Positions 8,542 through 17,716 of a DNA stretch of 64,000 bases are shown here, piece by piece. The notes beneath the pieces are model-generated. The model did not search any database and was not told the DNA's origin. It saw nothing but the letters and a program-made list of their open reading frames with translations. The stretch is from the NCBI GenBank assembly GCA_017524725.1, contig JAFXUZ010000077.1, forward strand, positions 1 to 64,000. Direction: 5' to 3'. The stretch's first letter is position 1. Each line of letters begins with the position of its first letter. Made by a program: the position numbers and the translations under genes. The stretch comes from Clostridia bacterium (GTDB lineage Bacteria; Bacillota; Clostridia; Christensenellales; Aristaeellaceae).

Positions 8542-8571
8542 TGTCCAGCCTCCCTTTCTTTTGTTGCCTTT

Positions 8572-9663
8572 TCATTTATTCAGCAGTGCTTCCACCTGCG
8601 CACGCTTTTCATACAGCACGCATCCGCCCGCGTGATCGTCGTCCAGGAATCCGCCGCTCTGCAGCGCCTTGAACAGGGGCGACCGCAGAGCCTCTTTCAG
8701 GGAAGTGTCGCGCACATTGATATCCGAATAGGGAGAAAAGGGACACGGTTCGGCGCCGCCGTGGGAATTGATGTGGAAGAATCCGCGCCCCGCGGCCACG
8801 CAGCCCCCGCTGCTCTTCTCATCCCCCGGGAAGGAAATGTACACCATTTCCGGATGCTCTATCCGCAGTCGGCCGATCTCCCCGGCCAGGTATTCCCGCT
8901 CCCTGTCGCCCGGAGCAAGATCGCGGCTATCCTCGGTCACGGGGACGAATTCCACAAAGATCACCGCTTTGCAGCCCCGGTCGGAAAGGCTTTTCAGGAA
9001 TTCGGCATTCGTCACTTCCCGTATGTTCCGCGTGGTGACGGTAACAGACGCGCCGAAGACCAGTCCTCTGAGACAAAGCGCGTCCATGTTCCCGATCAGG
9101 CGGTCATATACGCCCGGACCGCGGCGTTCGTCCGTCGTTTCCCTTCCGCCCTCTATGCTCATGATGGGGACCAGGTTCCGGCATTTATCCAGCAGGCGGA
9201 AATATTGTTCGTCCAGAAAAGTGCCGTTGGTGAAGATCGGGAAAAGGATATCCGGGTGTTTGCCCGCCGCACGGATAATGTCCCGCCGCAGCATAGGCTC
9301 TCCCCCCGCCAGCAGGATGAAGCTGATCCCCAGATCGTCCGCTTCCGCAAAGATGCGCAGCCATTCTTCATCTGTCAGTTGGCTCACCGGCGCCTCATCG
9401 TGGGTGGCGTGACTGCAGCGGGAATAACAGCCCGCGCAGTGCAGGTTGCACTGGCTGGTAACGCTGGCGATCAGGAAGGGAGGAATATGCTCCCCCGCGC
9501 TTTCGGCTTTTCCGCGCTTTTTGGAAGCGGCGCGGCTTGCCAGGGCGAACCTGGCCATATAAGCGCTTTCCCTGGGGTTTTTGAAGGTCGCTTTGATGAT
9601 ATCCCCCACGACCCGTTCCACACCCTGCGTCATATAGGACTGAATGTCAAATGTCTGATCCAT
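8572..9663 (-). CDS. Radical SAM protein with C-terminal cysteine motif
   Basis: The iron-sulfur motif is TSQCNLHCAGCYSRCSH (CxxxCxxC), followed by LLAGGEPMLRRDII, the GGEP S-adenosylmethionine-binding loop. A C-terminal region with GGCVAAGRGFFHINSHGGAEPCPF and a final DDDHAGGC resembles the shortened SPASM/twitch domain of peptide- or cofactor-modifying members. 363 residues; ATG at 9663 behind GGGAG. It lies between ohrR-like and peroxidase genes, 30 bases from the latter. The same arrangement of a B12- or heme-type radical SAM enzyme near redox genes occurs in clostridia, but I cannot name the substrate. Confidence 0.88.
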   Translation of the reverse strand: MDQTFDIQSYMTQGVERVVGDIIKATFKNPRESAYMARFALASRAASKKRGKAESAGEHIPPFLIASVTSQCNLHCAGCYSRCSHATHDEAPVSQLTDEEWLRIFAEADDLGISFILLAGGEPMLRRDIIRAAGKHPDILFPIFTNGTFLDEQYFRLLDKCRNLVPIMSIEGGRETTDERRGPGVYDRLIGNMDALCLRGLVFGASVTVTTRNIREVTNAEFLKSLSDRGCKAVIFVEFVPVTEDSRDLAPGDREREYLAGEIGRLRIEHPEMVYISFPGDEKSSGGCVAAGRGFFHINSHGGAEPCPFSPYSDINVRDTSLKEALRSPLFKALQSGGFLDDDHAGGCVLYEKRAQVEALLNK

Positions 9664-9717
9664 TGTATTCTCCCTGTTTTCTAAGGCTGGTTTGCAGAAA
9701 GCGGCTTCTTTTGTTTT

Positions 9718-10173
9718 TCAGCCGCCGGCGGAGCCGGGAAGATCCTTTCCCAGCAATTCATAGAGCAGCGAGTACAAAAGCCGTGCTTTTTCCGCGGGCA
9801 GGTCGATGCAGCGGCCTACTTTCCCGGGGATATCCCCGGCTTTTTCCTGCAGCGCCTTTCCCGCTTCCGTCAGTGTGACCACAACGACCCGGTCATCCTC
9901 GCTGCTGCGGCATCTGGACAGATAACCGGCCTGCTCCATTTTTTTAAGCAGGGGGGAAAGGGTACCGTTGTCCAGCATCAGCTTTTTGCCGATCTCCGAA
10001 ACGGATATGCCGTCCTTCTCCCAAAGAACCAGGAAGACGATGTACTGCGTGTAGGTCAGCCCCAAAGGCTTCAGCCAGGGGGTGTACAGGTTTGTCACAT
10101 TCCTTGCGGCGGCATAAAGTGGGAAGCACAGCTGATTTGACAGTTTCATAGCCTCCCGATGATCCCGGTCCAT
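9718..10173 (-). CDS. ohrR: OhrR-like MarR-family organic-peroxide sensor
   Basis: The protein closely follows Bacillus OhrR: the N-terminal KLSNQLCFPLYAAARNV carries the single reactive cysteine at the position of Cys15, and TYTQYIVFLVLWEKDGISV, LDNGTLSPLLKKMEQAGYL and RSSEDDRVVVVTLTEAGK form the winged helix. The ATG at 10173 follows AAGGA; a longer TTG start at 10188 is possible but poorer. It should repress its own operon until the cysteine is oxidised. The upstream 10190-10230 segment is AT-rich with TTGCAT/ATGATAA half-sites that could be its operator. The likely targets are the radical SAM and peroxidase genes behind it. The usual ohr gene is absent here. Confidence 0.85.
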   Translation of the reverse strand: MDRDHREAMKLSNQLCFPLYAAARNVTNLYTPWLKPLGLTYTQYIVFLVLWEKDGISVSEIGKKLMLDNGTLSPLLKKMEQAGYLSRCRSSEDDRVVVVTLTEAGKALQEKAGDIPGKVGRCIDLPAEKARLLYSLLYELLGKDLPGSAGG

Positions 10174-10245
10174 GGTTCGTCCTTTCAATGCGTTTGATGC
10201 AAATATATTTTATCATGTATAAATGGCATCGTCAAGGCATGCGTT

Positions 10246-10277
10246 AAAAAAACCGGACAGATACATGACCTGTCCGG
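10246..10277 (-). terminator. Intrinsic terminator of the amino-acid ABC operon
   Basis: An 8-bp GC-rich stem CCGGACAG/CTGTCCGG (10253-10260 with 10270-10277) is followed on the minus strand by seven T. It lies just after the ATPase gene and before the ohrR promoter region. Confidence 0.9.
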
Positions 10278-10288
10278 CTGTTTTGACG

Positions 10289-11023
10289 TTAAAGGAAACG
10301 TTTCAGGAATTCCCTTGTCCTCGGATCCTTCGGGTCCCTGAGGACCTGGGAAGGCGGGCCTTCCTCCAGGATAACGCCGTCGGCCATATAGACCACCCGG
10401 GTGCTGACGTCACGGGCAAAGGACATTTCGTGGGTCACCACCAGCATGGTCATGTTGTCCGCAGCCAGGCCCTTCATCACGTCCAGGACCTCCCCGACCA
10501 TTTCAGGGTCCAGGGCGGAGGTGGGCTCGTCAAAAAGCAGCACCTCCGGCTGCATGGCAAGCGCGCGGGCAATGGCGACCCGCTGCTTCTGCCCGCCGGA
10601 GATCTGGGCGGGGCGGGCATTGATGTAGGGCAGCATTCCAACTTTGTTCAGGTAAAACATAGCCCTGTCCCTGGCCTGTGCCTTGGGTGTTTTGTTGACC
10701 CTGATCTGACCGACGGTACAGTTGTCCAGGACCGTCATATTGGCAAACAGATTGAAGCTTTGGAATACCATACCCACCCTGGCGCGGTATTCGTTCACCT
10801 TCATGGCGCCTTTGGTGATGTCCTTGCCGTGGAAAAGGATCTGCCCGGTGGTCAGGGTTTCCAGCTGGTTGATGCAGCGGAGCAAAGTACTTTTGCCGCT
10901 GCCGCTGGCGCCGATGATGCTGGTGACGTCGCCTTTGCAGACGCTGAAGTCCACATCCTTGAGCACAGCGTGGGTCCCGAAGGTCTTTGACAGGTGGCGG
11001 ATCTCGAGGATTGGCTCTTTCAT
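10289..11023 (-). CDS. Polar amino-acid ABC transporter, ATPase
   Basis: A 244-residue GlnQ-type ATPase: Walker [15 protein letters not shown]-loop [11 protein letters not shown], signature [15 protein letters not shown], Walker [15 protein letters not shown] and switch histidine VTHEMSFA. The ATG at 11023 follows AAAGGAGG and overlaps the permease stop by four bases (ATGA). It is the last gene of a receptor-permease-ATPase operon ending at a clear terminator. It energises import of a polar amino acid at the inner face of the membrane. Confidence 0.95.
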   Translation of the reverse strand: MKEPILEIRHLSKTFGTHAVLKDVDFSVCKGDVTSIIGASGSGKSTLLRCINQLETLTTGQILFHGKDITKGAMKVNEYRARVGMVFQSFNLFANMTVLDNCTVGQIRVNKTPKAQARDRAMFYLNKVGMLPYINARPAQISGGQKQRVAIARALAMQPEVLLFDEPTSALDPEMVGEVLDVMKGLAADNMTMLVVTHEMSFARDVSTRVVYMADGVILEEGPPSQVLRDPKDPRTREFLKRFL

Positions 11024-11850
11024 TGCGGGCCTCCTTTCAGATCCCTGTTCTTCTCATCGTACGGCGCTTCACCCGGGAAGCTGTAAACACCGGCGGTCAT
11101 TACCAGCTGGTCGGTGTTGACCAGCTCGTAATTGCTTTTTCCCTCCAGCCTCTTTTCCATCTTTCTTAACAGGAAGCTGGCCAAAAGGGTCAGGAAAAGG
11201 TAACCGCCCATTTCAAGGAACGCCGACGGGAAATACTTGAACACGGCCCCGCTGACCATCTTATGCACGGCAAAGAAATCCTGGAAGCCGATGATGAACA
11301 TCACCGAAGTATCCTTGACATTGATGATGTAGTTGTTGCCGATCTGGGGCAGGATGTTCCTGAGCGTCTGGGGCAGGATGACATAAAGCATGGTCTGGAA
11401 ATGGTTCATGCCGATGGCCTTGGCCCCTTCGAACTGTCCCGGATCAATGCTCATGATGCCGCCGCGGACCGATTCGGCCATATAGGCGCCGGTATTGACG
11501 CTGACCACGATGATCGAAACGGTCCAGATGTTCTTGAAGGCGATACCGAAGAAGTAGGGCATCCCGTAATAGATGAATACCGCCTGGAGGATCATGGGCG
11601 TTCCGCGGAAGATCTCCACATAGACGCGGATCAGGATGCGGACCGCCTTCAGGATGATCCGTTTGATCAGGGGATCCTTCGGGGCATAGGGAATGGTCTG
11701 AAGGATACCGCAGATGAACCCGATGATACACCCGATCAGCGTCGCGGTCACCGCCAGGATCAGCGTGTTGCCGATCCCGGTCAGGTAGACCGTGCCGTAC
11801 TTGGACCAGATGCTTCCGATATCCTTAAAGAGCTGCTCGATCATGGGCAT
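11020..11850 (-). CDS. Polar amino-acid ABC transporter, permease
   Basis: A 276-residue HisM/GlnP-type permease with about five membrane helices. The EAA loop is [21 protein letters not shown], which contacts the ATPase. The tail after the last helix ([17 protein letters not shown] onwards) is longer than usual. The start is ATGCCCATG at 11850, with AGGA just upstream. It overlaps the ATPase gene by four bases and follows the receptor gene by 67 bases. Only one permease is present, so the channel is probably a homodimer. Confidence 0.93.
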   Translation of the reverse strand: MPMIEQLFKDIGSIWSKYGTVYLTGIGNTLILAVTATLIGCIIGFICGILQTIPYAPKDPLIKRIILKAVRILIRVYVEIFRGTPMILQAVFIYYGMPYFFGIAFKNIWTVSIIVVSVNTGAYMAESVRGGIMSIDPGQFEGAKAIGMNHFQTMLYVILPQTLRNILPQIGNNYIINVKDTSVMFIIGFQDFFAVHKMVSGAVFKYFPSAFLEMGGYLFLTLLASFLLRKMEKRLEGKSNYELVNTDQLVMTAGVYSFPGEAPYDEKNRDLKGGPQ

Positions 11851-11917
11851 TCATTCCTATTACATATATTATGTCGTCAGTATGCGGGCGTAACCGGTGT
11901 CCGTTGGGCTTTCGCAG

Positions 11918-12748
11918 TTACTCGCTCAGGGGCTGGATGCGGATAGCTTCAGCCATCATGGCGTTGAAGTCGTCAGCCGTTTTATCGGCCAGATAGCCAT
12001 TGATGGCGTCCAGGAGCCCGGCGTTGCCCTTCATGACCGAAATACCGATATTGATATCTTCATCAGATACCGCAAAATCGTCCCCGGTGCCGGAGAAATC
12101 CAGGATCTTCAGATTGGGATAGGCGATCAGGGCGCCCTGGGCAGTGGGCATGTCGGTGCAGACCAGGTCCACGGTGCCGGAGGCCACGGCCATCAGCATG
12201 GCAGGGGCGGACTCAGCGGGGGGCAGGATGGTGACATTTGCCAGCTGGGGCAGGCAGGTGTCATACCAGATGGTGCCGCTCTGGCTGGTGGCGGTGCCCT
12301 TGAGCGCGCTGATGCCGCCGGCCTGGGCGTTGGCATTGTCTTCCCTCACCAGGCAGACGATACTGGCGTACAGGTAGGGACCGGCAAAATCCACCGCTTC
12401 CATGCGCTCGGCGGTCATGCTTTGGCCCGCGATGACGGCGTCGACCACGCCGCTCTGCACGGCGGGGATCAGGCTGTCCCATTCCAGCTGGACGATCTCC
12501 AGCTGCCATCCGTTGGCCTCGCAGATGGCCTTGGCCATCATCACGTCATACCCGTTGGCGAACAGCATGGAATCCTTGATAGGGACCGCGCCGTTGGAAT
12601 CGTCGGGCTGGGCCCAGTTATACGGGGCGTAGGCGCATTCCATGGCCACCGTCAGTACTCCGTCCTCGACCCCCGGGATCACATCCGCCAGGGCGGCGGC
12701 GGAAAGGATGAGCGTCATTACAGCCAACACGGCAAACAGCTTTTTCAT
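11918..12748 (-). CDS. Polar amino-acid ABC transporter, substrate-binding protein
   Basis: A signal peptide (MKKLFAVLAVMTLILSAAALA) without an obvious lipobox cysteine precedes a SBP_bac_3 receptor: DGVLTVAMECAYAPYNW, ANGYDVMMAKAICE and VIAGQSMTAERMEAVDFAGPY are the standard binding-lobe motifs. 276 residues; ATG at 12748 behind GGAGG. It starts the operon. A GC-rich hairpin (about 12771-12793) lies in its leader and may affect mRNA stability. The ligand cannot be read; ADDSNGAVP-like inserts do not point to one amino acid. Confidence 0.93.
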   Translation of the reverse strand: MKKLFAVLAVMTLILSAAALADVIPGVEDGVLTVAMECAYAPYNWAQPDDSNGAVPIKDSMLFANGYDVMMAKAICEANGWQLEIVQLEWDSLIPAVQSGVVDAVIAGQSMTAERMEAVDFAGPYLYASIVCLVREDNANAQAGGISALKGTATSQSGTIWYDTCLPQLANVTILPPAESAPAMLMAVASGTVDLVCTDMPTAQGALIAYPNLKILDFSGTGDDFAVSDEDINIGISVMKGNAGLLDAINGYLADKTADDFNAMMAEAIRIQPLSE

Positions 12749-12930
12749 GGGGTTTCCTCCTTATAATTCAGCGGCCCGGTCTGTGCCGGACCGCCTTTCA
12801 TGTTTTTCATTTTAACGCATTAAATAAGGAAAGCAATAGCCGCACTGCTTTCTTTTTGTATTTGATTATCCCGTTGAGGAAGACAGGCCTCATTGCACCC
12901 GCAGTCCGCTTACCCATATCCTCCGTTTTT

Positions 12931-13177
12931 TTATTTCATTCCGTTATCCTTATTGCCGTACGTCATGATAAAGAGCCCGGTAAACGCCTCTGCCTGCGCC
13001 TGCGCCTCCTCCGTTTTATCCGGTTCCCTGTCGCACAGATTGATAATGCCGGTACAGCGCTGATTTGACGAGCCCAGGCGACCGGGCCAGTTCACGGATA
13101 TCGGTACCCGCGTATCCGTTCTCGGAGAATTGTTCCAGAGCCGCTTTCAGGATCCTGTCCTTTGTATCCTTTGCCAT
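12931..13177 (-). pseudogene. TetR-family regulator, internally deleted
   Basis: From ATG 13177 (behind GGGGGTGAT) one frame gives the complete TetR helix-turn-helix: MAKDTKDRILKAALEQFSEN then GYAGTDIRELA and KSALYRHYQS. It then runs into a stop. A different frame continues directly with INLCDREPDKTEEAQAQAEA and ends at 12931 with a MTYG-type tail, which is how such regulators end. Roughly 120 residues of the ligand domain are missing and the joint is out of frame. It is a clear relic of a deletion. Confidence 0.85.
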
Positions 13178-13428
13178 CCGATCACCCCCTTAACACGTGA
13201 CCCGGCGGTCACCTGCCATTATATTGGCCGCCCGGTCCCGAGTCAAACCGACCCTTGCTTCCGTGGGCATTTTCACATCCCTGCCCGCCCACAGGGAAAG
13301 GAGCGTCCGCAGGGGGAAAAATAATGCAATCGGAAAAAGTAACCGGATAAAAAAAGAAAAAGGGGGTGCTTTTTCCCCGGGTTCGCTGTATGATGGTATT
13401 ACAGTCTGGTCTCCGCGGGGTGAGTTGG

Positions 13429-15360
13429 ATGGACGTCAGGAGCACAGCGGCGGAAAGCGCCAGGATATGCCACGAGCTTCTTGTCCGGCAGGGCAAGGGG
13501 CTGAGTTACTGCACCGTCCTGTCCGTCCTTCCGGATCTGGAATCCGATGTGATCCTGAAAACAGACAAAAAGCTTCCCTCCGCCGACGGCATTGTGCTGG
13601 AGATCTTTGTCCGAAAAAACGGCGCGGTCAGCGTTATGGAATTCGACGGGGAGCATTTCCAGGTACTCGAAAACGCGGTCCGCCACAAAGCTCTCCGGCT
13701 GCGCCTGATCAGCGATGAAATACAGAAAGCCCTCTCCGACCCGGACGTCCGGGGCATCCGCATCCGGTCGGATCTCCGGTTCCTTGTGAAACGGGTGCAG
13801 AAATGGTATGAAAAATACGGTGCGGAGGTCTCCCTCCCCCATCCCGCGGTCCTGAAAGGGGAGGACATGCCTGATATCACCCTCCGCCCCAGCCGGGAGC
13901 AGGAGGAAGCCATCCATACCGCCCTCACCTTCCCCTTCACATACGTCTGGGGAGCGCCGGGCACCGGCAAGACCCGTATGGTCCTGGCATCCTGCGTGAT
14001 CTCCTGCCTGAAGCGGGGGGAACGGGTGCTTGTCGCCGCGCCGACCAACAATGCCCTGGAACAGACCCTTTTCGGACTTCTTCCGGTGCTGGAGCGGGAA
14101 GGCATCGCCCTGAGCGGCGGCGCCGTGCGCCTTGGCTCGCCCAGCGACGAATTCCGGGATGCTTATCCCGGGCTGTGCGAATACCAGGCCCTCAACGGAG
14201 TGACCCTCAGATACAACCTGGAGATCAACCGCCTGGAACTGGAACAGGTGGATCTGGAAAGACAGCTGGCAGATCTTAAAAACGCGAAAAGCCCGAATAA
14301 AAAAAAGGACTTCCCCCGGATCGAAGGCGCCGATGGAAGCGCGATTAAAGAGCGCCTGAACGCCATAAGGAAGCGCATCAAGTTCCTGGAGGTCCGCCTG
14401 GACCGTATCCGCATGGCCCCCTTCCCCATCATGGAGACGATCGACGAGTTCCGCCTTTGTGCCGCAACGATGGACGGATGCATCCGCTGCATGTTTCCCG
14501 GCTGCGGGTTCGACCCGGACCACATCTTTCTGGACGAAGCCGGCTACTGCTCGCTGATCAAGGGCCTGACCCTGACCGCCTGGCACTGTCCCGTGACCTT
14601 CCTGGGGGATCACATGCAATTGCCCCCGGTATTCGAACTGGACTTCAGGGACATCAAAGCCCATCCCTCCCTTTCGCTGTGGGCGCTGAGCGCGCTGTTT
14701 GCGGACGCTGCTTTCCGTGTTTCCGTGAATGATATGGCCTCTGCCCTGTTCACCCAGTCTTCCCCTCCTTTTGTGAGCCTGGTGAAATGCGACCTCAACC
14801 AGACCCACCGGTTCGGCCCCAGCCTTGCCGACGTGCTTGCCCGCACGGTCTATTCCCCGCTCTTCCGCGGGGACCCGGACGCCGACACGCGGATCCTGGC
14901 TGTTCATGTCCGGGACCCGAAGCGAGGAAAAAGACGGAGCATGGGCGAAGCGGCGGCCTGCGCACGGTATCTGAACCTGTTTCCCGGTGAATCGGTGGGC
15001 ATCATCACGCCCTATATCGGCCAGTTGAGGCTTTTGAGGCGGAGCATGAAAAAAATGTTTGAGGACGCGTCGGAGGATATCCTGACCGTCCACGGTTCCC
15101 AGGGCCGGGAATGGGACACCGTGATCTTCTCCGCCGTGGACACCGTCGACATGTATTTCACCGATTCTTCCCGGTCCGTCGGCCGCAGGGTGATCAATAC
15201 CGCCGTCAGCCGGGCAAGGAAGAAGCTGGTGATCATATGCGACGCCGAATACTGGCTTCGGCAGAAGGACCAGATGCTCTGCCGCCTGATCGAACAGGCC
15301 GAACCCCTGGATCTCGGCGCGTTCCCGGATGAAGCCGGCGGCAGAACGGAAAAATATTAA
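13429..15360 (+). CDS. SF1B DNA/RNA helicase (UPF1/DNA2-like)
   Basis: A 643-residue superfamily 1 helicase with AAA_11/AAA_12 halves. Walker A is GAPGTGKT (175-182), motif Ia VAAPTNNALEQ, motif II FLDEAG (DEAG, 368-372), motif III GDHMQLPPV, motif V TVHGSQGREWDTVIFS, and motif VI NTAVSRARKKLVII. A charged coiled segment (about 260-330) is inserted between motifs Ia and II, as in the 1B-domain stalk of UPF1-like enzymes. The first 140 residues have no match that I recognise. The ATG at 13429 follows GGGGTGA; ATG codons about 40 bases upstream lack a good site. It starts a run of three plus-strand genes. Confidence 0.87.
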   Translation: MDVRSTAAESARICHELLVRQGKGLSYCTVLSVLPDLESDVILKTDKKLPSADGIVLEIFVRKNGAVSVMEFDGEHFQVLENAVRHKALRLRLISDEIQKALSDPDVRGIRIRSDLRFLVKRVQKWYEKYGAEVSLPHPAVLKGEDMPDITLRPSREQEEAIHTALTFPFTYVWGAPGTGKTRMVLASCVISCLKRGERVLVAAPTNNALEQTLFGLLPVLEREGIALSGGAVRLGSPSDEFRDAYPGLCEYQALNGVTLRYNLEINRLELEQVDLERQLADLKNAKSPNKKKDFPRIEGADGSAIKERLNAIRKRIKFLEVRLDRIRMAPFPIMETIDEFRLCAATMDGCIRCMFPGCGFDPDHIFLDEAGYCSLIKGLTLTAWHCPVTFLGDHMQLPPVFELDFRDIKAHPSLSLWALSALFADAAFRVSVNDMASALFTQSSPPFVSLVKCDLNQTHRFGPSLADVLARTVYSPLFRGDPDADTRILAVHVRDPKRGKRRSMGEAAACARYLNLFPGESVGIITPYIGQLRLLRRSMKKMFEDASEDILTVHGSQGREWDTVIFSAVDTVDMYFTDSSRSVGRRVINTAVSRARKKLVIICDAEYWLRQKDQMLCRLIEQAEPLDLGAFPDEAGGRTEKY

Positions 15361-15405
15361 GTTATTATTTTATTATCTTATTTCTTTGTTATCGGGAGGA
15401 TCCCC

Positions 15406-16203
15406 ATGAAACGTACAAAAATCGAAGCTGACCTTACCCTTTTCCCGGAGGAGTTCCGCCCATTTCTCCGGGACGCCTGCGTCTATGACAGCAACTGCTC
15501 CGAAGAGGCGCGGGTATATTATATCGACCGGGACGGCGGCCTGTTCCTTAAAAGGAACGCGCCCGGAAAACTGAAGCCCGAAGCGGAAATGACAGCGTAT
15601 TTCCATTCCCTCGGGCTGTCCGCCCAGGTCCTTTCTTACCTTGTTACCGACGGGTACGACTGGCTCCTGACGCGGCGCATCCCGGGCGAGGACTGTACGC
15701 ATCCCATGTACCGGTCGGACCCGGTCCGGCTGTGCGACACCGCGGCGTCGCTCCTAAGGGACCTGCACGATGTCCCGCCGGACCAATGTCCCGTGAAAGA
15801 CTATTTGGGATCCTACCGGTCCAAAGTCATCTCAGGGATCCGTCACGGCCGATATGACGAACCGGAAAAGTTCCGGGAGCTGTGGCCGTTTTCCTCAGCG
15901 GAGGAAGCGCGGCGATGCGCGGAAGAAGCCCTGCCCGCCCTGAAAAGCGACGTGCTGATCCACGGCGATTATTGCCTGCCAAATATCCTCCTGACGGACT
16001 GGCGCTTTTCCGGGTTCATCGACGTCGGCTCCGGGGGGATCGCCGACAGGCATATCGATATCCTGTGGGGGATCTGGTCTCTGATGTTCAATCTCGGCAC
16101 CGCCCGGTATACGGACCGCTTTATGGACGTATACGGCAGGGACCGGATCGACAGGGACCTCCTCCGCGGCGTCGCGGCAATGGAATTGGTCAGGGAGGAC
16201 TGA
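15406..16203 (+). CDS. APH-like phosphotransferase (aminoglycoside 3'-phosphotransferase family)
   Basis: A 265-residue APH-fold kinase. The catalytic loop is LIHGDYCLPNILL (D188, N193), and the metal-binding motif is GFIDVGSGGIADRHIDIL (D206), the arrangement of APH(3') enzymes such as those of Gram-positive cocci. The N-terminal lobe has FLKR as a possible ATP-lysine. ATG at 15406 behind GGGAGG, 45 bases after the helicase gene. Family members phosphorylate kanamycin-type drugs, but many clostridial homologues are untested, so resistance is only a possibility. Confidence 0.75.
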   Translation: MKRTKIEADLTLFPEEFRPFLRDACVYDSNCSEEARVYYIDRDGGLFLKRNAPGKLKPEAEMTAYFHSLGLSAQVLSYLVTDGYDWLLTRRIPGEDCTHPMYRSDPVRLCDTAASLLRDLHDVPPDQCPVKDYLGSYRSKVISGIRHGRYDEPEKFRELWPFSSAEEARRCAEEALPALKSDVLIHGDYCLPNILLTDWRFSGFIDVGSGGIADRHIDILWGIWSLMFNLGTARYTDRFMDVYGRDRIDRDLLRGVAAMELVRED

Positions 16204-16284
16204 TATCCCGGCCCGGAGGGTCTTCCGCCCCGCGCATTGGATCTGTCAGGAACTGCGTCTCCATCCCCGGAAAGGAGTAAAAAA

Positions 16285-17142
16285 ATGAACGTCAGGATCG
16301 CCTTCCTCCAGCTGCTCCCGGGGAACAGCACCGCGCAGCAGCTGGAGCTCGGAAGGAAAGCGTGTGAAGAAGCAAAGGCAAAGGGGGCCGACATTGCCCT
16401 GTTCCCGGAAATGTGGAGCAGCGGCTACCGCATCCCCCAGGACCGGCAGGCCCTGAAAAAGCTGGCCGTCGCCGGGGACAGTCCCTTCGTCCGGTCATTT
16501 GCCCTGCTGGCGGCAGAGCTGCGCATGGCGATCGCCGTCACCTATCTGGAGGACGGGGAGCCCGCCCCGCTGAACTCCGTCACGGTGTTCGACCGCCGCG
16601 GTCAAATGGCGCTGCACTATTCAAAGGTGCATACCTGCGCCTTTGAGGATGAAAAAATGCTTTCCCCCGGCGGAGGTTTTTTTACAGCCGGCCTTGACCT
16701 GGAGGGAGGCACGCTGCAGATCGGCGCCATGATCTGCTTCGACAGAGAATTCCCGGAAAGCGCCCGCGTCCTGATGCTGAAAGGCGCGGAGCTCATCCTG
16801 GCACCCAACGCCTGCCCTATGGAGATCAACCGCCTCTCAGCCCTCAGGACCAGGGCGTACGAAAACATGCTGGCCGTCGCCACCTGCAATTATCCCGAAG
16901 GCCAGCCGGACTGCAACGGCCGTTCCACGCTGTTTGACGGCGTGCCATGGCTGAAGGAGGGACCGGGCGTCAGGGATATGTGCGTGTTCGAGGCTCCCGG
17001 GAAAGCCGGGGTCTATATCGCGGATCTGGACCTGGACCGCCTCAGGCGGCACAGGGAGACGGACGTGATGGGCAGCAGGTACCGTCATCCGGAGGCGTAC
17101 CGCTGTCTTTCACATATATCAAAAAACAGAAACGATGAATGA
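16285..17142 (+). CDS. Carbon-nitrogen hydrolase (nitrilase superfamily)
   Basis: All three catalytic residues are visible: Glu in LFPEMW (E42), Lys in YSKVHTC (K114) and Cys in MICFDREFPE (C151). The fold is a 285-residue single-domain amidase, not fused to NAD synthetase. The ATG at 16285 follows AAAGGAG; earlier in-frame codons are not credible. The NACPMEINRLSALRTRAYEN block places it among omega-amidase/carbamoylputrescine amidase-like enzymes, so a small amide or carbamoyl substrate is likely. Its stop overlaps the next start by four bases. Confidence 0.9.
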   Translation: MNVRIAFLQLLPGNSTAQQLELGRKACEEAKAKGADIALFPEMWSSGYRIPQDRQALKKLAVAGDSPFVRSFALLAAELRMAIAVTYLEDGEPAPLNSVTVFDRRGQMALHYSKVHTCAFEDEKMLSPGGGFFTAGLDLEGGTLQIGAMICFDREFPESARVLMLKGAELILAPNACPMEINRLSALRTRAYENMLAVATCNYPEGQPDCNGRSTLFDGVPWLKEGPGVRDMCVFEAPGKAGVYIADLDLDRLRRHRETDVMGSRYRHPEAYRCLSHISKNRNDE

Positions 17143-17710
17143 AGATGGCATTCGGGAAAACAGGACTCTGCAGGCTGATCGTTCTGGCGCTGACGCTTTG
17201 CATGCTTTCCGGCGTTCTCTCCGCCGCCTTGAGCGAAGAGGAAATGACGGGGGAAAAGATGAACGAGGCTTCCGAAAAAGCCTACGATGAGGCGATGCTC
17301 CGGGGAGAGGCGGAGATCGCCTTTACCACCGTCGCGACCCTCGGAGAGCATCTTTCGAACCTTATGGTCTACGCATACGGGGAGATCCCGGCTTCGGAAA
17401 CGGACTCCGCCAACGCGGCAGTGCAGCTGGTAGATGAAGTGATCCGCCGTGCCGACCGCTGCTTCCGCCCGGAAGGAGCCGGTACCGACTCGGAGAAGCT
17501 GGCTGTCTTCGACCGGGCGAAAGAAGACTGGAAAACCGCCGCCGCAGGATTCGGCCCGGAAGGCGAGAAGTTCGAATCCGGTCTGCCCCTGACGGACGGC
17601 CGTGTGATCGATCCGGCGGCCGACGCATTCGGCCGGATGCTGCCTGAAGCACAGGCAGCCTATCTGGAAAACTGGAATTTGTCGGTCAAACGGTTTCGTG
17701 ATCATCATAA
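17139..17710 (+). pseudogene. Exported helical protein, 3' end lost
   Basis: The frame opens with ATGA overlapping the nitrilase stop and encodes a signal peptide (LCRLIVLALTLCMLSGVLSA) followed by an acidic helical region with repeated EEMTGEKMNEASEKAYDEAM-like heptads. At about 17700 coding character ends: the frame carries on to 18563 only by running antisense through the asparaginase gene, and the amino-acid composition becomes implausible. I read it as a gene whose end was removed by the rearrangement that brought the asparaginase gene here. Function unrecognised. Confidence 0.5.
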
Positions 17711-17716
17711 ACCATA

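Noticed and set aside
7810..9684. 624-codon plus-strand frame opposite the peroxidase and radical SAM genes
   Set aside because: It is the antisense shadow of two clear genes in GC-rich DNA, has no ribosome binding site and no recognisable domain.
12771..12793. GC-rich hairpin as a terminator or riboswitch
   Set aside because: It lies in the leader of the amino-acid receptor gene without a T-tract and is too small for a known riboswitch.
13399..15093. 564-codon minus-strand frame opposite the SF1 helicase gene
   Set aside because: Shadow of a gene with all helicase motifs; composition rich in His, Gly and Val as expected from reverse reading.
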